Source of the DNA: Macrobrachium rosenbergii
Taxonomy: Eukaryota; Arthropoda; Malacostraca; Decapoda; Palaemonidae
Length of the DNA stretch: 64,000 nt
Direction: 5' to 3'
NCBI RefSeq assembly: GCF_040412425.1
Contig: NC_089744.1
Location: 31,464,501-31,528,500 of the forward strand
Part shown: piece after piece, positions 15,230 to 29,364 of the stretch
Layout of the letters: each line of letters opens with the position of its first letter
Numbering within the stretch: the first letter of the stretch is position 1
Translations under genes and position numbers: made by a program
The notes under the pieces: generated by a model
Seen by the model: only the letters and a program-made list of their open reading frames with translations
What the model was told of the DNA's origin: nothing
Database searches by the model: none

Positions 15230-15729
15230 ATGAGGAAGATTATAGCAATGAACGAGGAAGATGCAATGAAAGTTCAAAAAAATGGAGGAGCTTGATTCGT
15301 GAATCTGGGAAGCAAGTACAAGGGATGATGGGTAGGACGAGAGAAGAGGCGAGTCACAGGACAGGTGATTCAAGAAAAGTAAGAGGGTGTGTGCCAAAGA
15401 CTGGGAGACGTGGAGGGTTTGTGGAAATCAAGGCAAGAATGTATGAAGGGATTACTAAGCCAACTCTCTTTTATGGAAGTGAAGTATACACAGTATGTTA
15501 AGTACCAACGAAAGAAAAGTCCTTGAAGCTGCTGAAGATAGGTAGTGTATACATACTGTAGAATATGTGATGTAAGAAGAACTGAAAGGGTTTGAAATGT
15601 GGAGAAATATGGAAGCTGTAAAATGATTTGTGTAGGTTAAGGGATAGATCATTGTCTGGAGAGGGTTTGGTTCTGTTGGTGAAAAAAAGGCATTATTCAG
15701 AATGATAAGAACCTGAAAAGGCTGGAAAG

Positions 15730-15731
<2 letters not shown>
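15230..15731 (+). pseudogene. LINE reverse-transcriptase C-terminal fragment
   Basis: Across shifting frames the plus strand gives FVNLGSK, then KARMYEGITKPTLFYGSEV, then RSLSGEGLV. This follows the order of the region after the RT in many arthropod LINE polyproteins (FxYLGS, K..LY...P..LYG.E, and a later SVLRWFGHV-type motif). Several stops and frame changes are present. It is bounded by (TA)n upstream and (TG)n downstream. Confidence 0.7.

Positions 15732-15807
<76 letters not shown>
15732..15807. repeat. (TG)n microsatellite
   Basis: About 38 uninterrupted TG units at the 3' edge of the LINE fragment. Confidence 0.97.
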
Positions 15808-15809
<2 letters not shown>

Positions 15810-16061
15810 GCATTGGAAAGTTACAGTCTTAATTTCAAGGAAAAGTGAGAGTGCGTACAAGTTAGTGGCGCATTAACTTTAATGGGGTTCACCTACATGG
15901 CTAGAACGTTTATTCCACAATTTGGTCACACCAGGAATAAAACTTCTAGAAAAGGGTGTGGCATTGAATACAACATAAGAAAAGGCCACACCGTTTGAAC
16001 TGCATACCTAATTCTGCGTTGTGGTTATATAGGCTATATATATAATCTGATTGTGTTGTAT

Positions 16062-16096
16062 AATATATATGTATATATATATATATATATATATGT

Positions 16097-16174
<78 letters not shown>
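16062..16174. repeat. Compound (TA)n-(TG)n microsatellite
   Basis: TA tract with a few interruptions, then about 22 bases of TG. Confidence 0.95.
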
Positions 16175-16464
16175 TTATACAGTGTGTGTGTATATACTGC
16201 ATTTATACTTATGCAGTCACTTTTCAGAAACATATCTGGTCTATCTCTTCTTCAATTACACAAAAAATGGGTATCCTAGAAGTTCTCAAGATTTTTGGGG
16301 GCAGGTCTGTTTTGAGAAAATTTTTTTATTTATTTATTTTTTTTATTCTGACATGTTTTGCTTGGTCTTGTGCAGCTGACTAGCATCTTCAATTGTTGGA
16401 TAAAAATATGACATTTCTTTTCCCTAACCCTGATATTAATCTCTGACATCACCGTTCAATGAAA

Positions 16465-16561
16465 TATCTTATGCAGCATACACAGTGAGTTAATTAACTC
16501 ACTGTGTATGCTGCATAAGATAAATCTCTTATGCAGCATACACAGTGAGTGTATGCTGCAT
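16465..16561. repeat. 58-nt perfect loopless palindrome plus a third copy of its arm
   Basis: Bases 16465-16522 are perfectly self-complementary around TTAATTAA with no loop. The arm core is ATGCAGCATACACAGTGAGT. A third copy of the arm (16527-16550) follows after 4 bases and runs into a short complementary GTATGCTGCAT, making a second hairpin (16531-16561). Confidence 0.95.
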
Positions 16562-16835
16562 TCCGATCCTCCCAGTTTATATCAAGCACAACGTAGCACT
16601 AGACATGCATTTAATTCACACAGTCTGGCCTTTTCTTGTTAGGGGTTCAATACCGCACCCTTTTCTAGAAGTTTTATTCCTGTTGTGAACCCTCTTAAAC
16701 TTTCTGCACCATTCACTTGTAATTTGAAATTAAGACTGGAACTTACCAATCTTTCAAACACAAACACACACACACTCTGTCCTTCCAGCCCTTTCAAGTT
16801 CTCTTCATCCCTCAGTATATATGTAAATATATATG

Positions 16836-16933
16836 TGTATGTATGTATGTATGTATGTATGTATGTATGTATGTATGTATGTATGTATGTATATATATAT
16901 GTATGTATGTATGTATATATATATATGTATATA

Positions 16934-16998
<65 letters not shown>
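16836..16998. repeat. (TATG)n and (TA)n microsatellite block
   Basis: A TATG tetranucleotide run (16836-16891), a second short TATG run, then about 60 bases of TA. The long open frame on the minus strand here is a translation of these repeats. Confidence 0.95.
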
Positions 16999-17001
<3 letters not shown>

Positions 17002-17049
17002 GTATAACTGACTAACGAAAATATGGAACATGATGAATATATAAATAAA

Positions 17050-17195
17050 GGCAATAACACGAAGGAAAGTGAAACGACGGAATGGTGCTAGGCCTTTCGA
17101 TTTACTGTCCTTTACTTTGCAGACTGCTAAGTAAAGGACAGTAAGCTCGAAAGGCCTAGCACCACTCTGTTGTTTCATTTTCCTTTGTGGTATTG
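17050..17195. repeat. Fold-back repeat with about 68-bp arms
   Basis: Arms 17050-17118 and 17129-17195 are imperfect reverse complements with a loop of about 10 bases. Shared cores are GGTGCTAGGCCTTTCGA and TACTGTCCTTTACTT. It runs straight into a (TA)n tract. Confidence 0.85.
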
Positions 17196-17198
17196 TTT

Positions 17199-17201
<3 letters not shown>

Positions 17202-17286
<85 letters not shown>

Positions 17287-17298
17287 AACACACACACT
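17202..17298. repeat. (TA)n-(CA)n microsatellite
   Basis: About 82 bases of TA and a short CA run, directly after the fold-back repeat. Confidence 0.96.
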
Positions 17299-19145
17299 AG
17301 TTGACCAACCCGGCGCTGCCCAGAAAAACTCTGAATGACCTTCGATAAACTATCTCTCTCTCTCTCCTGCTTTCTCCTCCCCTCACTCACTGCCTCACTC
17401 TCTCCCAACACACCCATTCATTAATATAGAATTCAATAACCTAAGGCCGTGTACTCACGATCAAGTTTACCTGTCATTTCTTCTGTCAGTTCATCGAAAC
17501 TGCCGTTAAAACTTACGTGTAGACCACAATTTGTGGGTGGAGACAGTCTACTCACCAGAATGGATGAACTGATGGTATTCCCTAAATATCTGTCTATCGA
17601 CTGACAGGTAATTGCACGTGTGGGCAGGTTAGCGCCAATTTCATGACAGTTTGCCACTGTAATTCATCTGGGAAGTATCTCAGACACTCTGATTGGAATA
17701 TAAATAAATTATATATAGGCATTATTCATTTCACTGGTAGACCTTTCAACGCTATTTGTGGGCCGTTATAAGTCCAAATCATACACTATTTGTAGGCTGT
17801 TGTAAGTCCAAAACAATAATTCCATGTGATACTAACAATTTGGTATAGGCTTAGACCAATGATGTCTTTTTATATGTGTTATTATAATGAAAGTAAACTT
17901 CACTGTCCAATTCATAAAAACTGAACCAACCCCTCAGTTCTAATTTAAACTTATTCATTAATATTACATGAGAACAGATATTTAGTCTATACTCGGTTAC
18001 ACCTTTTTACTTCTTTCCTATTATTAAGTGAATTGCCGCAAGAGTTAGCCCTCCACCCCCTCATCATATTAAAAAAAAGGTGGCAAAACACTTTCCTATA
18101 TGGCTAACTTCAACTCGTGATACATATTTTTTATGGTGATTTTAGGGACGTTGTTAACATAATAAATTATGTCATTGTCTTTACAATGACATCAAATTCC
18201 TTAACTAGAATTGTGTATAAAGTTACATGTACGGCATCTATAAACTTGGCCAATTCGTACAATAACATAATCATGAATCAAACAAAATCTCTCCCTTCTT
18301 GGAGGAATGTTATGCAATTGGTTATGTATTGTTTTAATAAATAAGCATTGGTAAAAGATAGAAATGAATATATATCATTCTAATATATAATCATAAGCAA
18401 TAATTCTAATTTCCTAAATGATGGGAATACTATTCCTTACTGTGTGTGATTACATCAGCAAAAGGTATGAATTGACGTGTTGTGTAAGCTGTGAGCACTT
18501 CAAGTTACTCAAAGTGCAGCAGTTGCCATTTCTTAATTTAATCCCTATTTGCATCTAATACATTTACCCTCCAAGTACCTTTCGGAAAAAATTTCCATAT
18601 GTATTTGATCTACATTCCTGCAAAGTTTTAATGTACAATTTTCAGTCATTTTCTTAAAGGTAATCACTACCAAGCAATGTGAAACGAAACTTATCTTCCA
18701 TATGCAGTAAAGTGTTTTGCCAATTCGCACGATAATTAATTTCAACCATCAACCACTGAGTGTCCAAGGTGATATTTCGATTATTGATATTTCGATTATT
18801 CCAGCACAGCCAACAACGTGTTGTTCTTCCTACACGATGTTGGTGATCATGTAATAAATGACGTGGGATTGTGTGTAGGACCATTTTAACACCATACGCA
18901 AAAAGGGAATGTGTTTATTTACTTATTATATCAAATAATATCTTCACCATTTGTATGAACGGGCGGGGCAAATGACTTGTCTTTATCGCTTTTCACATGA
19001 TGAAGTGGTTGCCAGATGTCGCATATGTTTTTTCGTTCCTTATGCAGACACTGCCTTCCACTTTTTTGCATCATAAATTTTTGTTCTTATCTATAGGTAA
19101 TAATTTAGTAATAAACCTCATAGATATAGATTTCACTCCAAAGTG

Positions 19146-19148
<3 letters not shown>
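17299..19148. other. Unique sequence, no gene seen
   Basis: It starts with CCCGGCGCTGCCCAG, similar to CCCAGCGTTGCCCA near 46500, so it may be the edge of a dispersed repeat. A tandem 15-bp duplication (GATATTTCGATTATT) lies near 18771. No gene is recognised. Confidence 0.5.

Positions 19149-19197
<49 letters not shown>
19149..19197. repeat. (GA)n microsatellite
   Basis: About 24 uninterrupted GA units. Confidence 0.97.
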
Positions 19198-19759
<562 letters not shown>

Positions 19760-19810
19760 TGTATACTTAAGACACACGCCAAATTAACGTTACAGAATAA
19801 AGAATAGACT

Positions 19811-20103
19811 ATAGAATTTAGGCCAAAGGCAAGTACTGGGGCCTATGAGGTCATTCAGCGCTGAAACGGAAATTGACAGTAAAAAGGTTTGAAAACTGTA
19901 ACAGGAGGAAAGCCTCGCAGTTGCACTATGAATCTATTCTTAGTAGCGTATGGAGAGTAAGATGGAAGAAAGAGAATATGAAAGGAGGAACAGCTAAAAG
20001 AATGAAAGGGGTTGCAGCTAGGGGCCGAAAGGACGCTACAAAGAACCTTAAGTAATGCCTACTATGAACCGCATGAGGTGCACTGACGGCACTACTCCCC
20101 TAC
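19811..20103 (+). mobile_element. ~290-bp dispersed repeat, copy 1 of 3
   Basis: Shares its whole length with 57865-58155 and 61555-61831, all on the plus strand. Conserved stretches include CCTATGAGGTCATTCAGCGC, AACGGAAATTGACAGTAAAA, AGATGGAAGAAAGAGAATAT, GTTGCAGCTAGGGGCCGAA and TGACGGCACTACTCCCCTAC. Length and dispersal suggest a SINE or short non-autonomous element, but no clear tRNA-type A or B box is seen. The 60-codon open frame in it is not a gene. Confidence 0.85.
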
Positions 20104-20337
20104 CTGGAAATGAACCGTTGTACTTCGGATAGTAGATTACCTCTTTTTTTTTTTTAAACAATACGTGACATAGTAGTATATCGAAGCTGTATTTGTAAAT
20201 ACTTCATGTACTCCAATAACAATCACACTTGAAAGGAGGTAGATGTACAGTACTGCCTAAATAAAACTCTCGTCTGTTTTCCCTTTTTTAAATGAAAATA
20301 CCGGCTTTATTGCACCTGGTTTTTCTGGTATATGAAG

Positions 20338-20341
<4 letters not shown>
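20104..20341. other. Unique sequence with short homopolymer
   Basis: Contains a T run near 20143; no gene is seen. Confidence 0.5.
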
Positions 20342-20436
<95 letters not shown>

Positions 20437-20473
20437 CTGTCTGTGAGCGACGTGTAAAAATTAGAGAGAGTGT

Positions 20474-20530
<57 letters not shown>
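20342..20530. repeat. Compound (TA)n-(TG)n ... (GA)n microsatellite
   Basis: TA (20342-20407), TG (20408-20438), about 40 bases of purine-rich spacer, then GA (20479-20530). Frames on both strands are simple-repeat peptides. Confidence 0.96.
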
Positions 20531-21168
<638 letters not shown>

Positions 21169-21171
<3 letters not shown>

Positions 21172-23383
21172 TTGTAATCCCACAATATATTTGTGTGTGT
21201 GTGAAATCATTCCGTGGTTCTGGGATGTGTTCCCCTCCGGCTTCTACGGACAGTTTACATACGATATGAGATTGATAGATCACGCCCTTACACTCACAAA
21301 GATGGCCACGGTTTGATATGCCGAGGGCAGTTGGTGTTCCAAAGTGGGCACTCGTCCACTTGCTGATCATCACAAGTCCATCGATGTAGTGATCAACACT
21401 ACTATTTTTTGAAATGCAAATAATTAGCAGGGTAAAATAGTTGAAAATGACCATCTGTGGTATGAAATACAAAATAAATTAAAATATACGAGAATAAACA
21501 ATACAACAATATATTCACTATCACTGCAAGGGCATATGAGACATAAGGACTCAAAGGAAATGTCACAGAAGAAGGTAATAAACTAAATATGAATAGGATG
21601 CATGAGACGGAAAAAGCGAAATTAACTCCTTGAAAAAAAATATTGTAATGCATAAAACTTTACAGTACGTCAAAGTTACAACGCCTAACACAAAAAGCAA
21701 ACTGAAATTCAATGTCAAAAAGATTTTCTGAGGACTAACTAAAAAAATAACAAAAAAAAAAGACATTTTTTCAGAAAAACATCCCCTCGGGATACTGTAA
21801 AGAAATCTGCAACCTGAATTACTTCACGTCATTTCTAAAATCAATAACTTTACGAATAGCATAGACACACTAATGGCTAAAATACATTCTCACATTGTCT
21901 CTTTCAATAAATGTTGGCAGTAATAGGTGCCTCAACCGAAGACAAGTGTCGCTATGGTGCTTATAAGATTTAAACAAGTACATAGACCTACTCGGAAATC
22001 CATCTCCTTACTTTTGTTTCGCTTTTAAATGTTCTTTTGTTAACATCAAGCATGGATCAGTGGCCAGGTATTCGAGAATATTTCTTAAAAGAAGTTATAT
22101 TCCACGTCGGTACACAAATAACTGACAATTTTAATTATATATAAAGAAGAGCCAAGTTAAGAGAACATTGCACATCATATCAGACCAAAAACGGATTACG
22201 TTTTCACAGAAGGATGTCGAGAATGAAGAGGAAAGAATCAGATAGAGCAGTTAAATAAAACTTCGGTCTTGGTAATTCAGGAAAACTACACTCATCAAAC
22301 ATGGACGAGCCTAATTTCTTAAGGATTTACGGGACTTTAAAGTACTGACAGGAAACCAGCGCTGTACAGAAAACTGGATCTTATCGGACAAAACACTTTA
22401 CTATAAAAAAATAAATCAATGATTAATAATCGAAATACATGGGAAGTTATTCGTAAAAAATATCATTATTGGATTCCATCCTTACTTTCAAACTAACGTG
22501 CGACTGTCGTAGTTCAAACTTATTTTTGTCCGAATGCAAAAAGACTTCCTTCCTTAGGACCAAGTTCAAGAGTCTGAAAGTAATTTCTTTAGCGTCAAGG
22601 ATGCCGTGAGCAGAGAGTGTCTGAGCAATATTACCGAGCTTCCGAATGCTCCTATACAGACAGTACAATATTTACGATGACAAAATCTCAAGACAAGGTA
22701 GGTCCAAAACAAGGCAAGCAAAACTCTAAACGCTTGGAGATTAAGGACTTTCACACTTTAAAGCACAGAAGAAATGGAAGGCCACTTTTGGGATTCATAA
22801 ATCACGGTTATATGAAGATCCAACCTCAGAAATTAAAGCTTATGACTGCCTTCAATGTTAAAGAATTTCACTGAACTTTTGCTCAGTGTCACGGAGGTGG
22901 TGTACTGGAACAATCAGCACTAGGGAAAATCAACGAAAAAATATCTGGCAACATTCTCATTAAAGAAAATGCTTTCACTTGAGGTGTAATTTTGCGCTTA
23001 TGCAGAAGATCATTTCTCATTCAGCGACAGTCTAGCCGGCAAATCTTTACTGACCCAGAAGTTCATTTATCATATATAACCACATTAAAAAATTAAATTT
23101 TCATAGGGGGAAGTCTGCAAATACTGAAAATAACAAAATTTCCCGCAGGGTAGTTTTGTAAATTGCACACAGAGTTCAATAAAATTGTAATGCTTTAAGT
23201 AGACTTCCACCGAATAACCATTATGAGGATAAATCTAAAATAATTATAAGAAAGGTTTAAGGATGAGCAAGCGGTAAATATGCAAAAAAAAAAAAAAAAA
23301 AAAAATTAAAACGGATTTCTCATAAATAATTACTACAGACTAACACAAAAAAACCTTTCCAGTTTGTGTGTGTGCGTGTGTGT

Positions 23384-23385
<2 letters not shown>
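21169..23385. other. Unique AT-rich sequence, no gene recognised
   Basis: Open frames of 60-125 codons overlap on opposite strands with no domain or splice pattern. A poly-A run lies at 23284-23304. Confidence 0.5.

Positions 23386-23448
<63 letters not shown>
23386..23448. repeat. (GA)n microsatellite
   Basis: About 31 uninterrupted GA units, preceded by a short TG-rich stretch. Confidence 0.97.
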
Positions 23449-23451
<3 letters not shown>

Positions 23452-23907
23452 TTCAGGTGTCACTCACGGTATATTACTCCAACCCCAGAGTAAGAACTGA
23501 AATCTAAAATACGTTTCAGACGTCATTCCTTTGCCACCGCCCCTTCAAACTGTACAGCTAAATACAAGCATCCTAGATGGCACCTCCGAGGGGGGGGGTG
23601 TTGGGGGGGAGATACCAACTTTTCGAAATTCTCTCTCTTACTGAGAGAGCGAGAGAGAAAGAGAACGAAAAAGAGAAAGAGGCAGGAATTTGGCTTAACT
23701 CAATAAGCTGATTTGAAAGAAATCTTGCAATATCGTATATACCACCTTTCTCCAAACCCAAAGAGGAATGAGTTCGAATCCCTGGTCTAAGTAGGAGAAC
23801 TTTCATATATCACTGCCATTGACAACAAGTTATAATAAAGGTGATTTCAATACTAATGGGTTATTTGTGGCTTCATCTTTGAAAATATTGGTCTTATATG
23901 AAATAAA

Positions 23908-23963
<56 letters not shown>

Positions 23964-24245
23964 TGTATATATATATATATTTTATCTTTTTCTTCGTTTT
24001 AACGTGCTTTTTTATTTTTATATGGGGTACTGATGCCTTCTTTGAAGGACTTTGATCACATAGGCTATATTTTTGCCTGACACATTAAGATACAAATGTA
24101 CATGTTTAATATCCCCAGCTTCTTTCTCCCAGCTTTGAGGGATGTCTGGGCTTGAGACGTGTGAGGTGTCTGTTATGTTTTTTTAGAAGGTGTTAAGTGG
24201 CTTTGTTTGTGTGTGTATTGAGTCTGAACACCCATTTGCTTTCAG
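23449..24245. other. Unique sequence with a tRNA-B-box-like site and a (TA)n tract
   Basis: A B-box-like GAGTTCGAATCCC near 23770 follows an A-box-like TGGCTTAACTCAA about 80 bases upstream; this may be a worn tRNA-derived repeat but no cloverleaf is evident. A TA tract occupies 23911-23980. At 24082-24114 is one arm (ACATTAAGATACAAATGT) of the fold-back family seen at 24471 and 45486. Confidence 0.5.
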
Positions 24246-24390
24246 CAAACCTATCCGTTGATTCATACGTTCAAGGGTGTCTACATGGATAGCAAAGTGT
24301 CCGCCTTTCTGACTGGTCGGCTGCGGGGATTGAGAGCCGACATGGCTTCTATGAAGTCTGAGGTTGCTGCTCTCAACCGAGCCATTGAGG

Positions 24391-24393
<3 letters not shown>
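24240..24393 (+). pseudogene. Coding-like fragment cut by a (TA)n tract
   Basis: An acceptor-like CATTTGCTTTCAG precedes an open frame giving VYMDSKVSAFLTGRLRG, then RADMASMKSEVAALNRAIEA. The second part has heptad-spaced hydrophobics (L, M, M, V, L, I) typical of a coiled coil. The frame runs straight into (TA)n at 24394, so it has no natural end. It is either a broken exon or a transposon ORF1/gag-like remnant; I do not recognise the family. Confidence 0.35.

Positions 24394-24440
<47 letters not shown>
24394..24440. repeat. (TA)n microsatellite
   Basis: TA tract that interrupts the coding-like fragment upstream. Confidence 0.95.
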
Positions 24441-24441
<1 letters not shown>

Positions 24442-24470
24442 TGTATACACATTTATCACATATATATATA

Positions 24471-24752
24471 CATTAAGATACAAATGTTGTTTTAATATCC
24501 AATTAGGCTACTTTGGGGATGTCGGATTTTAAAGTGATAAAATCTTGTTACCTAAGTGATGTTATACCCTCCAAAACTTCAGTTGACGTTTCAAGACCCA
24601 TTCGGCTATATGATAGCCGAATGATATTAACGTCGACTATAGTATTATATATACTATATATTATCATAATACCAAACCATTTATGTATAATTTGTGTGTG
24701 ATATATATATGGCACGGATCGATATAAATGATAAATGTCACGGTGATGTTAT

Positions 24753-24760
<8 letters not shown>
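24471..24760. repeat. Fold-back element, diverged relative of the 45.5 kb copy
   Basis: Begins with CATTAAGATACAAATGTTG and TTTTAATATCCAATTAG, as in the left arm at 45486, and ends with GTCACGGTGATGTTATAAAA, like the tail after 45760. The centre has a perfect 11-bp stem hairpin (24599-24623, CATTCGGCTAT with its complement). A (TA)n tract follows immediately. Confidence 0.7.

Positions 24761-24800
<40 letters not shown>
24761..24800. repeat. (TA)n microsatellite
   Basis: TA tract at the tail of the fold-back element, followed by CATA/ACAC repeats. Confidence 0.94.
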
Positions 24801-24807
<7 letters not shown>

Positions 24808-25050
24808 CATACACACATACATACATACAAGTGTGCGTAACTCCTAACGTGATGGTTTTTTTCTACGTATATTTGAAAACATTTATTGATTTATCCACTT
24901 GCTCTCAAATTCATGAAAAGGCTAATACAATTATATAGACTGCTGTTATCAAATTTCTCATAAAACAGAATTATTATCAAACGAAAGCAAAAGAAGGAAA
25001 AGTGGGAAAATACAAATATTCATTGTTCTTTACAATCATGATTCAATGTT

Positions 25051-25130
25051 GAAAAGCTTTGTATGAAATCATTAATTGTGTGGGTGTATGTATATGTGTG
25101 TATGAAAAGCTTTGTATGAAATCATTAATA

Positions 25131-25177
<47 letters not shown>

Positions 25178-25229
25178 TATCTTTATACATACACATATAT
25201 ATAAAAAATAAATTATCTTATATATATAT

Positions 25230-25262
<33 letters not shown>
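25051..25262. repeat. 26-bp flank duplication and (TA)n blocks
   Basis: The 26 bases at 25051-25076 (core GAAAAGCTTTGTATGAAATC) recur exactly at 25104-25129, separated by a TG/TATG-rich spacer. TA-rich blocks follow at 25128-25175 and 25218-25262. Confidence 0.9.
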
Positions 25263-25263
<1 letters not shown>

Positions 25264-25583
25264 TATACATACATACATATTTACATTGATATACTAATAA
25301 GAGAGCAGGTGGCATGTGACATACACAGGGCACAGCAAAAGACTACATTGTGTCAAACCCTCCAGATAAATTACGTATATACACAATATTCGCCACCTGA
25401 CATGTATTACAATTAGCCCAGATCACTCAGTCGTTATCAACGTGGCACTGGTCCCCTCCAACGTTTATCAAGGCAAATCTTTTCAACTAAGGGTTATTCA
25501 GGCCTTGTGTCGGTTGTTTACTTGGCGTGGATCCACATACTTGTTTGTCAAAACGTTCTGTGTAACTTTACTTGCATTTAATC

Positions 25584-25587
<4 letters not shown>
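25263..25587. other. Unique sequence, no gene seen
   Basis: No repeat or gene recognised before the GA tract. Confidence 0.5.

Positions 25588-25650
<63 letters not shown>
25588..25650. repeat. (GA)n microsatellite
   Basis: About 31 uninterrupted GA units. Confidence 0.97.
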
Positions 25651-25654
<4 letters not shown>

Positions 25655-25994
25655 TTCTTTTATCCCTACAATATATCCTACACATTGCAGGATCTTCAAA
25701 CACTGTAAAGGCTGCTCTTGTCAAAGGGGTGTTATTGAAAGGATTTTAACTTGGCGCCAACAATCTCTGCACAGACCTTTGATGGAAATTTTGTTTCCTT
25801 GGCCGAGAGTTACCTTTGATCCCTCCCTATTTTTGAAAGCCAATTCAATCATTATGAATAAAATCAGGGCATAAAGTCGTTGTCCAACAAAGCAAACGCA
25901 CATGAACGCACAATAGAACCGACAGATTAAAATAGACTAGTGATTCATCACCAACTTAGGTTTCTATTCATGAGAGGTTATTTCATAATGATTA

Positions 25995-25998
<4 letters not shown>
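25651..25998. other. Unique sequence, no gene seen
   Basis: A 60-codon minus-strand open frame is present but has no recognisable features. Confidence 0.5.

Positions 25999-26046
<48 letters not shown>
25999..26046. repeat. (TC)n microsatellite
   Basis: About 24 uninterrupted TC units. Confidence 0.97.
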
Positions 26047-26049
<3 letters not shown>

Positions 26050-26117
26050 GGAAAAATATAGAGAACATATGTTCCTAAATCGTAAAAACTAATAAGAGAG
26101 TTGCCAAACAGACAGAC

Positions 26118-26375
<258 letters not shown>

Positions 26376-26513
26376 ATATACAACATACTGTATATATGTA
26401 GAACGGAGGTCAAGAAGAGATATGGAGACAAACACCTAATACAAGAAGATAAAAAACCACTACGAATAAGCCGTTACATGCAAGGCTCATGTAAATTATA
26501 ACGATGTTTACCT

Positions 26514-26515
<2 letters not shown>

Positions 26516-26580
<65 letters not shown>
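26516..26580. repeat. (GA)n microsatellite
   Basis: About 32 uninterrupted GA units. Confidence 0.97.
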
Positions 26581-26582
<2 letters not shown>

Positions 26583-26861
26583 GTTATTTTGGGTTCTCCA
26601 TTATCAATTCATGCAGTTCCCTTGTAGAGTGCTTCTTCAAAAAGTGATAATCAGCTGCTTATTTTCTGTATCATTTCCTTCCGAACAACGACATTTTGGG
26701 AGAAAATGGACGAGAGGCTGTTATAACTACGTACAGGAGAAACTTTGCACATAAAAATAAAATTACACTGAATTAAATTGACTGCGCAATTATACCGCTG
26801 AAAAAGAGCTTTTTTGCAAATATAAAAAAATCTCAAATTAATGTTATAATCACCTATCTAA

Positions 26862-26896
26862 ATAGGTTTGCTAAGAAACAGATCAAGTAGCAAGAA
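26862..26896. repeat. 35-bp direct repeat, copy 2
   Basis: Exact copy of 26118-26152, placed 744 bases downstream. Here the repeat continues into unique sequence instead of TA. Confidence 0.95.
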
Positions 26897-29364
26897 CCAG
26901 GGTCTCGCTTCAAGCACGAAAAAGGCCCAATTCACAGGACATGATGTTTGAAATTTAATTTTATAATATTTATTTTTTAACCGATGATGAGTGCAAAATT
27001 TTTACAGTTTAAACCATATCATTATTACGGTTCATTCCATAGCAGTTTCAGTTCCTGAATCTAACTTTTTAGACCAAACTTTGAAGACAACACTAGAAAA
27101 CCTAACAAATAACCAAGAACTTTTCATATGAAAACTGTATTTGAATAAAAGAACACTTTACCCATTCTAGTAACTCCACTGCTGTGTTTTTTTTACAGAT
27201 AACTTAATTGTAGGAGAAACCTACGTAGTTTGGGCAGTGTTAACCTTATTATAAAATAATTCTCATACAGGACAGTTAAGAAGGCACTGCTGTTAATAAA
27301 TACTACATCTTGTTCCATGTACACTAAACCTCAGCTCGACGTAAACTGGCAAGAAAAATGAAAGTGATTACAGCCGACACGACAGATAGTCCATGTTTTA
27401 TTAAGGGAGGACAGGAAATATGTGTGTGCGGGGGGAGAGGGGGGAGTTGATGCAGTGATTCAGGAGATACTTTGGAACTTTCTTTGCCATAGCTCGTGAA
27501 GTCAAATGAGATACGGAAGGGAAGGACATGAGCATCAGCCTTATAACTCACACGAGAGAGGAGTTGCCCTTAAATATCTGTTAACTGTGCTGCAAAGTCA
27601 CGGCAGACAATCTTCGCAGCAAGCGTACTTTAAACCCCTCTCTACAGTATGTCTGTCAGGTAAAACATGGTGGCATAGCACCACAGAATTATGTACCTTA
27701 ATTTTATCCACCTGTCTACAGTACACTCTCAATAAATCTCCACATGAAACCTTTGAAACGTGGAACCATTACTACTGACTGTATTTTTTTTAACTGTTCC
27801 CTGCAGTGTGTTTGTGTGTGTGTGTGGCGCGCACACAAAGGCATATGAGCTTAAAAAACAGGTATAGCTCAGCTGGGAGTCACTACAATTCAATATGTTT
27901 AAGTTATGACAAAATGTGGAAAAATAAAATTAATACCCAAACATAATTAGAGTCTCCCCCACACTTAATACAGGGCAGATTAGTCATGAATCCAACCGCA
28001 TATTTGTTTCAACAAACCTTGCTACCATTTCTGAATCTGAATAAACGACATTAGAAACATTCAAAATATCGTGATGATAACAGTTTCAACAAAGATGAGA
28101 TCAGTATGCTAAAACTCCAAAATCCCTGAGAGCAAAAGCAAAAGCAAAAGCAAAGCCCAGCCGTTAAGCCTAAAACAACAACAACAACAACAACAACAAC
28201 AATAACACCATCCACAAAGTGCACCTGGAAATGCAAGCTACATCACTTCGTCTTTATGAGTAAGTGAACATTTCCAAAAATAAACAGAGATGTGACGAAA
28301 CGGACTCCCTTGCGGTTAAAGAGTACGTTCTCCCTATCTTGTCAACATTTCATTTTACAAATATATCAGTTCGAATAAGATTGTGGCGACGTTCAAAAAC
28401 TGACAAACGGAAAACACAACCCATAGAAGGAAGACCATCGCTGGCTTATAACCAGACCAAAAGGACAACACTCAAAAAGAACTCCCTTTTCGGCCTTACC
28501 TGTTCACACCTGTGCCATCCAACAGTAGTTAAAAGGATGAGTCACATGATCACAGTGCCCTAGTGGAAACATCTGCGCTCCAGTTACGCGCTCACCTGCA
28601 AAGAAAGTAAATTTTAAAGTCACCCTCCTCTTATAATATAAACTTTTTGTATTTTTATGTCAGTAAAATCATACGTTTGAATTTCCATTACATTTGCAAC
28701 AGCAACAACAATTTCAGCAATAATAATAATAACAATTTGAAAAAAGCTTCGCACTACATAATTATTTTAACTGAAATTTTACAAGAAATGTGTTTCCAAG
28801 ATCATCTTTATCGTTAAGTAGTATATTCTTCAGTATACCCGTTTATCTATTTCCCAAGCAATCTGCCTTTTATTCTACGTAGGTAGTAAGAACACAGAAT
28901 TGACCCCCTCTCAATAAATCATTAAAAAAATATGCCATCAAAGCTCTTTGTACAATAGAATAACAGCACACTTTGACATTTCACCCAAAGGGAATTCTAA
29001 AGCCTAAATACAAGTCCCTCTAGCCAAAATTAGAACAAGGCTTTACTAACTAACTCGACGCCACGATTTCCTATTCTTGCCCAGGAAGGCTGCCTTTCCC
29101 TCCCACTGTTACCTTTGGATTAAGTGTCAAGCAAAGCCGCAGTTCAAATCTGCTGCATATATTCTGGTTTCCATCGTAATTCAACTGTAACATTTCTTCT
29201 TTCACCCTTATCTGTAACTTTCACTTTCCTTTGGTAAAAATTAAAATGACAGCCGGGCAATTTCTACCCCTTGCCACAATCACTTGTAAGGTGTCATGAA
29301 AAAATGCAGGAGAGGGAATGGGAAATTACATTTCTGGTAACATTCCAAAAATTTGAAAAGAAGG

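Noticed and set aside
16639..17295. 218-codon minus-strand open frame, the longest in the window
   Set aside because: Almost entirely YIYI and TYIH repeats from TA and TATG tracts plus a fold-back repeat.
19873..20055. 60-codon open frame with basic residues
   Set aside because: It lies entirely in the ~290-bp dispersed repeat, and the other copies do not keep the frame.
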